From the NCBI GenBank assembly GCA_016707605.1, contig JADJHJ010000001.1:434001-498000 (forward strand): a stretch of 64,000 nt of DNA, read 5' to 3'. The notes beneath the pieces were generated by a model. It ran no database searches. It was given only the letters and a program-made list of their open reading frames with translations, and was not told where the DNA came from. The position numbers and the translations under genes are program-made. Numbering within the stretch: the first letter of the stretch is position 1; each line of letters opens with the position of its first letter. Source of the DNA: Candidatus Promineofilum glycogenicum. Its GTDB lineage: Bacteria > Chloroflexota > Anaerolineae > Promineifilales > Promineifilaceae. Of this stretch, positions 38,793 to 46,526 are shown piece by piece.

Positions 38793-40658
38793 TCAGTCCG
38801 GTAGCTGCTGCAAGATGAGCGCCCCCTGCGCCAACTCCGGCAGGGGCAGCGCGCCATCGCGCACCTGGTGCTCGCGGCCGGATAGCACGTCAACGAAGCG
38901 CGCGCCGTCGGGCACGCCGGCATCGTGGACCGCTACCAGGCCGGCCGGCCGGGGCGTCTCGCCACGATGGGCGAAGACGAGGACGCGGTCGTCGGCGCTG
39001 TCGCGCTGATAGGCGATGGTGTCCGCTTCGCCCAGCAGCAGTTGAAAGCCGCCGCGCTGTAGGGCCGCCGAGTGGCGGCGCAGGCGAATGAGTTCACGGT
39101 GGTAGTCGCGCAACGGCCGGTTCCAGCGTGCCTCATCCCAAACCATGCAGCCGCGCGAGTTCAGGCCCGGCGCGTCTTCCAGGCCGATCTCATCACCGTA
39201 GTAGAGGCCGGGCACGCCGGGAAAGGTCAACAGCAGGGCCACGGCCAGGCGGTGCAGCGCGTCGTTGCCGCCCAGCGTGGTGCGGATGCGCTTGGTGTCG
39301 TGGCTGCCGAGGAGGTTGTACTGCTGCATGGCCACCGCCCACGGGATGGCCGCCAGCCGGCTGCGCCAGGCGTCGACCAAAGCTTTGGTCGGCCAGCGCG
39401 GGGCGGCCAACTGCTCGCTGAAGCCGTGGGCCTTCAGGTCATAGCCGCGCAGCCAGTACCACAGCGGCTGGGTGAAGCCGTCGTAGTTCATGACTCCGTG
39501 CCACTGGTCGCCCTGAAGCTGGCCGCTGGCGTCGAAGAAGTTCTCGCCCATCAGGTAGGCGTCGGGCCGCGCTTCGCGCACGGCGGCGCGGATGGCGCGG
39601 CCGATCTCCGGGCCGATCTGCGTTGCCCCTTGCCGGCCGAGCATATTGGCCACGTCGACGCGCCAGCCGTCGGCCGAAAAGGGTGGCCGTAGCCAGCGAC
39701 GAAAGACGGCGTCCTCGCCCTCGTAGACGCGCCGCCGCAACTCCCGGCTGCGGTAGTCGAGCTTGGGCAGCGTCCAGACGCCCAGCCAGGTGGCGTAGTC
39801 GTCGGGGTGGCGGCGAAAGGTGAAGAATTCGGCCTCCGGCGCGGCGCTGTCGGCCAGGGCGGCCTGGAACCAGGTGTGCCAGTAGCCGCAGTGGTTGGGC
39901 ACGATGTCGAGCAGGTAGCGCATTCCGCGCGCGTCGAGCGCCCGCCGCAGCGACACCAGGGCCGCGTCGCCGCCCAGATGGGGATCGACGTGGTCGTAGT
40001 CGGCCACGTCGTACTTGTGATTCGACAGGGCGGTGAAGACCGGGTTGAGGTAGAGGGCGTTGACGCCCAGTTCGTTCAGGTAGTCCAGCCGGCTCTCGAT
40101 GCCCGGTAGATCGCCGCCGTAGAAGACGAGCGGGAAGAACTGGTCGGCCGGCGGCGGCGACTCCCACGGATAGGTCGTTGGCCGGTGGCCGCGGTACTCA
40201 TACTCCTCCGGCCGTGGGTCGGTCGAGGGGTCGCCATTGGCGAAGCGGTCGGGGAAGATTTGATAGAAGACCGACTGCGCCGGCCAGTCGGGCGGGTCAT
40301 AGTCGGCCAGAATGCGGAAGTCGCTGTGGTCGAGGGGGACGTGGGCCGACGGCCCGGCGGCGCTATAGTGCCAGATGCCATCTTCGGCGTCGAGGATGAA
40401 GCGATAGTGAGTGAGCGGCGCGTCGATGAGCAGATCGGCCTCCCACCATTGCGCCGGCGGCTCCGCGGGGCCGCGACGCATGGCGGCCAGCGCCTGCTCG
40501 CCGTCGGGGAAGGTGCGCAGGACGACGCGGCGGATGGGGGCCGCGGCCGAGACGCGCAGCCGCAGCCGCACCGTCTCGCCCAGGCGGGGGTGAAGCCGGG
40601 CGACGTACTTCTCTGAGCCGTCGTGGTGAACCGAATGCAGCCAGGTTGGAAGGGACAT
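38793..40658 (-). CDS. GH13 alpha-amylase-family enzyme (maltodextrin glucosidase / neopullulanase-like)
   Basis: 621 aa, no signal peptide, so probably cytoplasmic. An N-terminal beta domain like CBM34 (about 1-120) is followed by the catalytic barrel. Recognisable motifs: VFYQIFPDRF, NALYLNPVF, DIVPNHCG, DGWRVDVAN (nucleophile Asp), GENFF (acid/base Glu, in YLMGENFFDASG) and GSHDTKR (transition-state Asp). FPGVPGLYYGDEIGLED follows, and a C-terminal beta domain closes the protein. The overall pattern matches MalZ, neopullulanase or cyclomaltodextrinase, which hydrolyse short maltodextrins. The methyltransferase gene follows immediately; a metabolic link is not obvious. Confidence 0.94.
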   Translation of the reverse strand: MSLPTWLHSVHHDGSEKYVARLHPRLGETVRLRLRVSAAAPIRRVVLRTFPDGEQALAAMRRGPAEPPAQWWEADLLIDAPLTHYRFILDAEDGIWHYSAAGPSAHVPLDHSDFRILADYDPPDWPAQSVFYQIFPDRFANGDPSTDPRPEEYEYRGHRPTTYPWESPPPADQFFPLVFYGGDLPGIESRLDYLNELGVNALYLNPVFTALSNHKYDVADYDHVDPHLGGDAALVSLRRALDARGMRYLLDIVPNHCGYWHTWFQAALADSAAPEAEFFTFRRHPDDYATWLGVWTLPKLDYRSRELRRRVYEGEDAVFRRWLRPPFSADGWRVDVANMLGRQGATQIGPEIGRAIRAAVREARPDAYLMGENFFDASGQLQGDQWHGVMNYDGFTQPLWYWLRGYDLKAHGFSEQLAAPRWPTKALVDAWRSRLAAIPWAVAMQQYNLLGSHDTKRIRTTLGGNDALHRLAVALLLTFPGVPGLYYGDEIGLEDAPGLNSRGCMVWDEARWNRPLRDYHRELIRLRRHSAALQRGGFQLLLGEADTIAYQRDSADDRVLVFAHRGETPRPAGLVAVHDAGVPDGARFVDVLSGREHQVRDGALPLPELAQGALILQQLPD

Positions 40659-40679
40659 GGCATGACTGGGAGCGTGCAG

Positions 40680-40755
40680 GTAGGGCGGGTCGGTGACCTG
40701 CCCCGACGATAAGGTGTGGGCCGGTAGGGGCGGGTCGCCGACCCGCCCTACTGGG
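40680..40755. repeat. Repeat family E, copy 2
   Basis: GTAGGGCGGGTCGGTGACCT...GACCTGCCC hairpin followed by GGTAGGGGCGGGTCGCCGAC and its complement. Same design as copy 1 with different loop-proximal bases; it overlaps the stop of the universal stress protein gene. Confidence 0.88.
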
Positions 40756-41206
40756 CGCGGACGATGAGCAGCGGCCGATCGATACGCTGCAAGACGCCGG
40801 CAGCCACGCTGCCGTAGTACACGTCGGCCAGGCCGCCGCGGCCGTGGCTGGCCATGGCGATCAAGTCGGCCGGCAGTTCGGCGGCCAGGCGCAGAATGGT
40901 GGCCACGACGGGGCCGTGCTCCACCAGGCCGCGGGCGGCGACCCCCTTGGCCGCCTCGCGCGCGGTCAGGTCGTCCAGGTAGCGGCGCGCTTCCTGCACT
41001 TGGTGATCGACGTCGGCGGCGGTGAAGTGCGGCAGACCGCTATAGCTCTCGCTCCGCTCCGGCGGGATGATGTGGGGCAGTTCGATGACGTTGAGGAAGA
41101 TGACCGACGCGCCGCACAGGCGGGCCAGCTCCTCGGCGTGGGGCAGGATAGCTTCGGCCACGTCCGAGCCGTCGAGGGGGACGAGAATCGTCTTATACAT
41201 GGTCAT
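40748..41206 (-). CDS. Universal stress protein (UspA family)
   Basis: 152 aa, single USP domain. MYKTILVPLDGSDVAEAILPHA is the normal N-terminal strand-loop, and ASHGRGGLADVYYGSVAAGVLQ gives the ATP-binding G-2x-G-9x-G(S) pattern, so it should bind ATP. It closes with RPLLIVRAQ. Start at 41206 (or two codons later). It lies downstream of the SPFH gene in the same direction, separated by a family B repeat, and may be the last gene of that cluster, which would fit a stress-response role. Confidence 0.93.
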   Translation of the reverse strand: MTMYKTILVPLDGSDVAEAILPHAEELARLCGASVIFLNVIELPHIIPPERSESYSGLPHFTAADVDHQVQEARRYLDDLTAREAAKGVAARGLVEHGPVVATILRLAAELPADLIAMASHGRGGLADVYYGSVAAGVLQRIDRPLLIVRAQ

Positions 41207-41210
41207 TCAC

Positions 41211-41284
41211 ATGCGTAGCGCGATTCTCCCGAATCGCGCTACGCATGTGAACGCAGCGCGCGATTCGGGAGAACCGCGCTACGG
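41211..41284. repeat. Palindromic repeat family B, copy 2
   Basis: GTAGCGCGATTCTCCCGAAT hairpin followed by its inverted counterpart CGCGATTCGGGAGAACCGCG; the flanks read GTAGCGCG and CGCGCTACG. It lies between the SPFH and universal stress protein genes. Confidence 0.92.
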
Positions 41285-41291
41285 GTTAGCC

Positions 41292-42392
41292 TCAGCCGGC
41301 CAGATACGCTTCCAGATTGGCCTTGCTGATGCGATAGGCCGCGCCGATCTTCTTGGCCTTCAGTTCGCCGGCGTCGATGGCGGCGATGACGTCGGCCGGC
41401 GTCACTTGCAGGATGTCGGCCGCCTGCTCCGGCGTCATCACGTCGGGCATGGGCAGCGGGCCGCCGGTGGCCGGCGCGCCGGTGGCCGGCGGGGGGGTGG
41501 TCGCGCCGCCGCCGCCCTGAGCTGCTTGCTGCTGCTGGAGCCACTGCTGCTGCATCTGCTGCTGCTGCATCTGTTGCTGCTGCATGGCGGCCATACCCAT
41601 CGCGCCGAAGCCGACTTCGCTGAGCGCGCCGCCGGCCGTGTTGCTGGCTGCGGCCATGAGGGCGTCGGCCTGCTGCTTCTGGACGTAGCTCGTGCCGTAG
41701 CCCATGTTGGTGACGACCTTCAGCGAGTCCGGGTGCAGCGTCATGTTGATGGCGAACGTCACCAGCGTCATGCCGATGGCGTCGAACTCCTCCTGGAGCA
41801 AGGCCACGAGCAGGTCGTTGAGGTCCTTGGTGAAGGATTGGAGTTGCGCCGGGCCGAGATCCTTGGCCGCGGCCAGTTCGCTCAGCTTGTCGGCGATCAT
41901 GACCGCCAGCATCGGATCGAGACGGGTCTTAATGTCCTGCTGCCGCACGCTCTCGCGGAAGGCGTCCATCGCGTTCAGGAAGCGCCACGGCTCCTTGACC
42001 TTGACGACGTAGGTGCCGTTGCCGACGATGGCGCTGGCCCCCGGCATCCGCTGCGGGTGCTCGACGATGACCGGGTTGACCGTGCCCCACTTCAGGGTCA
42101 TGTCGGTCGTCTTGACGAAGTAGACGTCGGCGGTGAACACGTTGGCCCCGCCGAACAGCCCCTTCTCGAACAGGTCGGTCAGGAAGGGGATGTTCTCGGT
42201 CGTCAGGGTATAGCGCCCTGGCTCAAACGTGCCCAAGGCTTCGCCACCGCGGACGAAGACGGCCGTCTCGCCGGGATTGACGATCAGTTGCGAGCCGAGC
42301 TTGATGTCGCCCAGCCCACCGCGCGGAAACTTCTGGACGACTTCGTCCCGTCCCCAACCTTCAACAGCTACACGATCCAGTATCTTAGGCAT
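41292..42392 (-). CDS. SPFH-domain protein (YdjI-like) with Gln-rich linker and C-terminal excisionase-type HTH
   Basis: 366 aa. Residues 1-235 are an SPFH/Band-7-like domain of the YdjI or virion-core type: FPRGGLGDIKLGSQLIVNPGETAVFVRGGEAL, YTLTTENIPFL and EPWRFLNAMDAFRESVRQQDIKTRLDPMLAVMIADKL. A Gly/Met/Gln-rich linker (about 255-300) and a Pro/Thr segment follow. The last 55 residues (MTPEQAADILQVTPADVIAAIDAGELKAKKIGAAYRISK) are a MerR/excisionase-family helix-turn-helix. YdjI-like proteins usually end in a zinc ribbon, so this C-terminus is unusual. A strong AGGAGG site precedes the ATG. It is 20 nt downstream of the helical-protein gene and belongs to the four-gene cluster reaching 45608. 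Confidence 0.85.
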   Translation of the reverse strand: MPKILDRVAVEGWGRDEVVQKFPRGGLGDIKLGSQLIVNPGETAVFVRGGEALGTFEPGRYTLTTENIPFLTDLFEKGLFGGANVFTADVYFVKTTDMTLKWGTVNPVIVEHPQRMPGASAIVGNGTYVVKVKEPWRFLNAMDAFRESVRQQDIKTRLDPMLAVMIADKLSELAAAKDLGPAQLQSFTKDLNDLLVALLQEEFDAIGMTLVTFAINMTLHPDSLKVVTNMGYGTSYVQKQQADALMAAASNTAGGALSEVGFGAMGMAAMQQQQMQQQQMQQQWLQQQQAAQGGGGATTPPPATGAPATGGPLPMPDVMTPEQAADILQVTPADVIAAIDAGELKAKKIGAAYRISKANLEAYLAG

Positions 42393-42412
42393 CGCTCATC
42401 GACCTCCTGTGC

Positions 42413-42988
42413 TTACTCTTGAATCTCTTCCTTGCTAATCATGCCACTGACCCCAACCTGATTGAGAACCTCCTGCCGCGAGCCGAAGGACTCGTTGGCC
42501 GCGCGCAGGTTAGCGGTCAGGGTGCGGATGGCCTCGTTGATGTCGCCGCTGGCGTGGACGGCCTTGTGCAGGGCGGCCACGTCCACGGCGATCTGATCGG
42601 CGTGGCCGAGCATTTGCTCATCGAACTCGTAGAGCCGGGCCAGGTCTTGCTCGTCGACCTTGACGGCGTCGAAGAAACCGGCGTAGCCCTGGGGGGCGTC
42701 CTTGATCTTGCTGACCAGGCCCATCAACTGGTTGTCGGCGCGGCCGATCGGCTCGGCGTATTCGATGCCCAGGATGATGTCGCGGCTCAGGTCGTGCTGA
42801 ACGGCGGCCAGGTCGAGGCGCGTCTGTTGCAGACGGCCGCTGATGGTGTCGCGCAGCAGTTGGTCGGCGTCGCGGCGGCTTTCCTTCTCCATGTAGCCGC
42901 GGAAGCCGGGAATCTTGCTGAGCAGTTTGCTCAGGCCGCCCCGCTCGCCGCCGATCATGTCGTACAAATTCTGAACTTCGTCGGTCAT
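42413..42988 (-). CDS. Predicted helical/coiled-coil cytoplasmic protein of the SPFH cluster
   Basis: 191 aa, nearly all helical, with no membrane segment. It has heptad-like stretches (QLLRDTISGRLQQTRLDLAAVQHDLSRDI, AIRTLTANLRAANESFGSRQEVLNQVG). I do not recognise a family. Size, helical content and position next to an SPFH gene recall PspA/ESCRT-III-like partners, but I see no PspA signature, so the analogy is only contextual. The start at 42988 is chosen for AAAGGAGAA eight bases upstream; an earlier in-frame ATG at 43024 lies in the repeat B region and would add basic residues. Confidence 0.75.
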   Translation of the reverse strand: MTDEVQNLYDMIGGERGGLSKLLSKIPGFRGYMEKESRRDADQLLRDTISGRLQQTRLDLAAVQHDLSRDIILGIEYAEPIGRADNQLMGLVSKIKDAPQGYAGFFDAVKVDEQDLARLYEFDEQMLGHADQIAVDVAALHKAVHASGDINEAIRTLTANLRAANESFGSRQEVLNQVGVSGMISKEEIQE

Positions 42989-43007
42989 CGTCTTTCTCCT
43001 TTTCATT

Positions 43008-43035
43008 GTGGCGCGATTTGTCAAATCGCGCTACG
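43008..43035. repeat. Palindromic repeat family B, copy 3 (short)
   Basis: GTGGCGCGATTTG/TCAAATCGCGCTACG: one hairpin of the family B type with a different loop-proximal word. Lies between two genes of the SPFH cluster. Confidence 0.85.
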
Positions 43036-43053
43036 TGTCGTTTCCTGTTCGCG

Positions 43054-43569
43054 TTACGGCAGGAAGTACTCCGTGCCGCAGAAGGGGCAGCGGATGACCC
43101 CCTTGCCGGCCAATTCCAGTTGGCCGCTACAGTTCTTGCAGCGGTCGAGTTCGCGCAACTCGCTGGCCTGGCTGCTATAGAGCGTCCCCTCGGCCCAGTT
43201 GATGTAGCCGCTGTAGAGGCCCATGTTGACCAGTTCGTAGATCATGCGCTGCACGTCGTCGCGCGGCGTCTGAAGCTCCAGGGCCAGGTCGGCGATGTTG
43301 ACCTGGCCGCGGGCCTTGACCATGCCCAGCAGTTGGCGCTGCTTGCCGGCCGTGGCCGCGGTGGCCGCCTCCTGTTGCCCGCGCAGCAGCAGGAACGCGC
43401 CAAAGGCCAACTGCGGCAGCGACAGCACCAGTAGACCGAGCACGATGCCCAGCGTCGCCGCGCCGGCGTCCAGGTTGCCCTCGTTGCGATAGACCGTCAT
43501 CAGGGCCACAACGATGCCCCCGACGACGAGGCCGCCGATGATGAGGATGATGCCTAAGTTCTTGCCCAT
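43054..43569 (-). CDS. Membrane protein with winged-helix-like and zinc-ribbon domains (YdjG-like)
   Basis: 171 aa. Two hydrophobic helices at about 4-24 and 38-64, a basic linker, a winged-helix-like middle (about 78-118: QLLGMVKARGQVNIADLALELQTPRDDVQRMIYELVNMGLYSGYIN) and a C-terminal zinc ribbon CKNC...CPFCG (about 143-166) ending in EYFLP. It faces the cytoplasm with its ribbon. Proteins of this architecture accompany SPFH proteins in membrane-stress operons. GGAGG lies four bases before the ATG. The preceding gene (DUF2207) ends 89 nt upstream; the gap holds a perfect palindrome. Confidence 0.8.
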   Translation of the reverse strand: MGKNLGIILIIGGLVVGGIVVALMTVYRNEGNLDAGAATLGIVLGLLVLSLPQLAFGAFLLLRGQQEAATAATAGKQRQLLGMVKARGQVNIADLALELQTPRDDVQRMIYELVNMGLYSGYINWAEGTLYSSQASELRELDRCKNCSGQLELAGKGVIRCPFCGTEYFLP

Positions 43570-43585
43570 TGTCCCTCCAGAAGGA

Positions 43586-43659
43586 GGGGCCAGGTTCCAG
43601 GTTCCAGGGGCCAGGGAAGAGCGCTCTTCCCTGGCCCCTGGAACCTGGAACCTGGCCCC
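43586..43659. repeat. Palindromic repeat family C, copy 1: perfect 74-bp inverted repeat
   Basis: GGGGCCAGGTTCCAGGTTCC arm mirrored without mismatch around the core GGGAAGAGCGCTCTTCCC (centre 43622.5). It lies inside the SPFH cluster and touches the DUF2207 stop codon. Confidence 0.97.
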
Positions 43660-45608
43660 TAGCCAAAGCCCGCGCTGCCGCCGCCGCCCGACGAGCCACC
43701 GCTGAAGCCGCCGCTAAAGCCGCCACTGAAGCCGCCGCCGCCGCCGAAGCGGCCGGTGCTGCCGGCGTTGGCCGGGGGCGGGGTGCTGCGCATGGTTGAG
43801 TTGGCATTGTTGAGCATCCGCGTCAGACCGGCCGACATGCCCGCCAGGCCGCCGGTCAGCCCGCCGGAGATGTCGCCCAGCGACGGCACGCCGCCGCCGA
43901 CGCTGCCGCCACCGCTGCCGCCCGGCCGCGGCCCGCCCATGATGACCGGCCCCATGCCGCCGCCCATCGGATGGCCCATCGTCGGAAAGGGCACGTACCA
44001 CGGCGGCATGGGCGTCGTCGCCGCTTGCGAGAAGGTGTTGATATACGCCCGCTCCAAGCCGAAGGCCACGGCATAGCCCAGATACTTCTCAAAGATGTCG
44101 CCCGATTGCTCGATGTCGGTGTATTGCTTGATGTTTTGCAGGTAGGTCTTGAACGCCCGCCACTTGGCCGACGCCTCCGCGCCCTTGGCCGTCTTGCGCG
44201 GCATGTGGCGGGCGGCGATGAACAGGGCGATGGCCGTGCCGACGATGGCCGCCATCGGGAAGCAAGCCAGCCCGGCGTTGTTGCCCAGGAAGACGCCTAG
44301 CAGGAACAGGCTGGCGACGCCCAGCACGAGCACGACGACAGCCAGAATGGTGTAGCTGGTGCGCACGCTCTGCGGCGAGCGCGGCAGCAGCCCCTCGGCC
44401 ACGAGGGCCTCTTCGATCTGACGCCGCAGTTCGGGGATGGCGCTGTAGAACTTGTTTTGCAGGCTGCTCAGCGAGCGCGTCTCCTCGCCGCGGAAGACGC
44501 GGGCCAGGAAGGTGCGCTCGTACTCGCGCAGGTCGCCGTCGGGCTTGGCCGTGCGGGTGTACTCGTAGCCGCGCTTCTCCTTCTCCTCCATCGTCAGATA
44601 GCCGCGGTGGGCCAGGTCGATGAGGGTGGAGATGATGTCCTGCATGTCCACCTTCTCGTCGATGAGCGCGCCGACGATGGCCGGCGGCAGGGCGTCGGGC
44701 GGCTCGGTCACGTAGTCGGGGACGACGATGCCCAGTTGCGGGTCGCGCCCGCGCAGATACCACAGCAGCAGGACGCCCAGCGGCCCGCCGACCAGCAGCA
44801 GCAGCGACAGGGCCAGCACACCCAGGCCAACCACGTCATCGCGCTGCTCAGCCGCCTGCCAGCCGGGCGTTTCGATGGGCAGCAGGCCGTGGGGGAACTG
44901 GACGCGCACGTCGAGCTTTTCGCCGGGCATGAGCGCGCGTAGCGTCTCGTAGACGATGGTGCGCTCGTCTTCGCTGACGAAGATCTGCACGTCGGAAGAG
45001 GCAGCGTCATTGATGTAGGCTTCGACCAGGTGGTTGTCCGTGCCGGTGAAGCGCTGGGGGTAGACGCCTTCGGGCAGGGTGATGGTCGTCGTGCTGGTGT
45101 CGATGCGGGCCGGGGCGTCGCTGGGGATGACCGTCCAGAAGATCTGGTCGCCCGAACCCTCCTCGGCCGTGCCGGCGCGCACCGCGCCGTCAACGACGTA
45201 GCTGAAGGTATAGGTATGGGGGCCAAGGGCGGGGTCGAAGTACCAGTTGATGCGCGTCTCGTTGCCCTGGTCGACGACCTCGAACGTGCCCGGCGCGTTG
45301 GACGACGACTCGCGGAAGACGAGGTCGCCCTCGCGCACGCTGACGTCGCGGATGCCGTCGTTGTTGCCGGGGCGGCCGACGGGGATGCTGCGGAAGCCGA
45401 AGGTGAACGGCGCGCCGGAGAAGTCCAGCGTTTGCGTCTCCGTCACGGCCAGACTGCCGTCGGGCTGGAGAACGACGTCGATGTTCCACTCGGTCCAGTG
45501 GAACGACTTGAGTTGGGCCGCGGCCGTGGGGGCCAGGGCCGACACGAGGATGATGAGTAGTAGAGACAGTAGAGTACGTTTGCTGATGGAAGTGATCCTA
45601 TGCAACAT
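43659..45608 (-). CDS. DUF2207-domain membrane protein
   Basis: 649 aa. Signal peptide (about 1-31), an extracytoplasmic DUF2207 beta domain (about 36-245: HWTEWNIDVVLQPDGSLAVTETQTLDFSG, TYTFSYVVDGAV, FPHGLLPIETPGWQ) and a transmembrane helix (about 258-280). A cytoplasmic winged-helix-like region follows (PAIVGALIDEKVDMQDIISTLIDLAHRGYLTMEE). Two more helices (about 420-475) lead to a cytoplasmic domain and a Gly/Ser-rich tail ending in GGSSGGGGSAGFG. This is the standard DUF2207 arrangement; function unknown, often with envelope-stress genes. It is the first gene of the cluster, with a -10 TATAAT box upstream and GGAAGGA as ribosome site. Confidence 0.92.
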   Translation of the reverse strand: MLHRITSISKRTLLSLLLIILVSALAPTAAAQLKSFHWTEWNIDVVLQPDGSLAVTETQTLDFSGAPFTFGFRSIPVGRPGNNDGIRDVSVREGDLVFRESSSNAPGTFEVVDQGNETRINWYFDPALGPHTYTFSYVVDGAVRAGTAEEGSGDQIFWTVIPSDAPARIDTSTTTITLPEGVYPQRFTGTDNHLVEAYINDAASSDVQIFVSEDERTIVYETLRALMPGEKLDVRVQFPHGLLPIETPGWQAAEQRDDVVGLGVLALSLLLLVGGPLGVLLLWYLRGRDPQLGIVVPDYVTEPPDALPPAIVGALIDEKVDMQDIISTLIDLAHRGYLTMEEKEKRGYEYTRTAKPDGDLREYERTFLARVFRGEETRSLSSLQNKFYSAIPELRRQIEEALVAEGLLPRSPQSVRTSYTILAVVVLVLGVASLFLLGVFLGNNAGLACFPMAAIVGTAIALFIAARHMPRKTAKGAEASAKWRAFKTYLQNIKQYTDIEQSGDIFEKYLGYAVAFGLERAYINTFSQAATTPMPPWYVPFPTMGHPMGGGMGPVIMGGPRPGGSGGGSVGGGVPSLGDISGGLTGGLAGMSAGLTRMLNNANSTMRSTPPPANAGSTGRFGGGGGFSGGFSGGFSGGSSGGGGSAGFG

Positions 45609-45656
45609 GAATCAACGTCCTTCCCGGCTCACGCCACAAAATGAGGAGACAAAACC

Positions 45657-45662
45657 ATTATA
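45657..45662 (-). promoter_or_regulatory. -10 box (TATAAT) of the DUF2207-SPFH cluster
   Basis: Minus strand TATAAT followed by GG, about 48 bases before the DUF2207 start; the -35 region (ACGGCA at 17-nt spacing) is weak, so an activator or alternative sigma factor may be involved. Confidence 0.5.
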
Positions 45663-45704
45663 GACGATCTTGTTCTAAATGCCGTCCATTGATTACGTTT
45701 TCTT

Positions 45705-46526
45705 TCAGGGTCCAAGCCACTGATTGGTAATCTCCTCCAGTTGACCGGAGCGCGCCAACCCAGCCAGGGCTTCGTTCAGGCGGCTGTGTAGCGTCCGATC
45801 CCCTATACGCACGGCCATGGCGTAGGGTTCCGAGGCGACGGGCGGATCGAGGCGGATCAGGCTGCTTTCGGGGTGGTCGCGCAGGTAGAGACGGCCGCCG
45901 ACGCCATCGACCAGGGCCGCGTCGGCCGCACCGGCGGTGACGGCCGCCAGAGCTTCGTCCACACTGCCGTAGGTCGCCACGGCCAGGCCCGGCAGGCGGC
46001 GCTGCCACGCCTGCGCCTCGACGTGGCCCAGCGCGCCCAGTTCCACGGCCACCGTCCGGCCGTCGAGGCCGGCCATGCCGGCCACGGCCGATCCCTGGCC
46101 GACGATGAGCACCTGCCCGGCGTCGAAGTAAGCGTCGCTGTAGGCCACGTCGGCGGTGCGCTCCGGGGCGACGACCAGGGCGGAGATGAGCACGTCCACT
46201 TGCCCGGTGGCCAGGGCGTCGTAGAGGCCGTCGTAGCCGAAGTGGGTGAACTGCGGCTCCAGCCCCAGTTCGGCGGCCAGGGCGCGGGTCAGGTCGATGT
46301 CCAGGCCGCGCGTATCCGCGCCGTCGGCGGCGGCGAAGGGGGGGAAGGTCGGGTCGACGCCGACGCGCAGCACGCCGGAGGCTTCGATTTGGGGCCAGGT
46401 GTCATCGCCCACGCCGCAACCGGCCAGAAGCAGCCCCATAAGGCCGATGACGCGCACCCGCCACCCGCCACCCGTCACCCGCCACTGGCGTGTCTCAATT
46501 GCCCGTATAGCTTTGGAGCGCGTCAT
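45705..46526 (-). CDS. Solute-binding lipoprotein, amino-acid ABC-transporter type (SBP_bac_3)
   Basis: About 273 aa. A lipobox LLLAGC (Cys near 37) marks a lipoprotein; the mature part is a two-lobed binding protein: VLRVGVDPTFPPFAAADG, GLDIDLTRALAAEL, YDGLYDALATGQVDVLISAL and VAYSDAYFDAGQVLIV. Polar amino acids are the likely ligands. No permease or ATPase gene is nearby. The start is uncertain: 46526 overlaps the glycosidase gene by 32 nt and passes through a GGCGGGTG-type tandem stretch; GTG at 46457 or ATG at 46439 would give a more usual short signal peptide. It could alternatively feed a sensor rather than a transporter. Confidence 0.85.
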   Translation of the reverse strand: MTRSKAIRAIETRQWRVTGGGWRVRVIGLMGLLLAGCGVGDDTWPQIEASGVLRVGVDPTFPPFAAADGADTRGLDIDLTRALAAELGLEPQFTHFGYDGLYDALATGQVDVLISALVVAPERTADVAYSDAYFDAGQVLIVGQGSAVAGMAGLDGRTVAVELGALGHVEAQAWQRRLPGLAVATYGSVDEALAAVTAGAADAALVDGVGGRLYLRDHPESSLIRLDPPVASEPYAMAVRIGDRTLHSRLNEALAGLARSGQLEEITNQWLGP

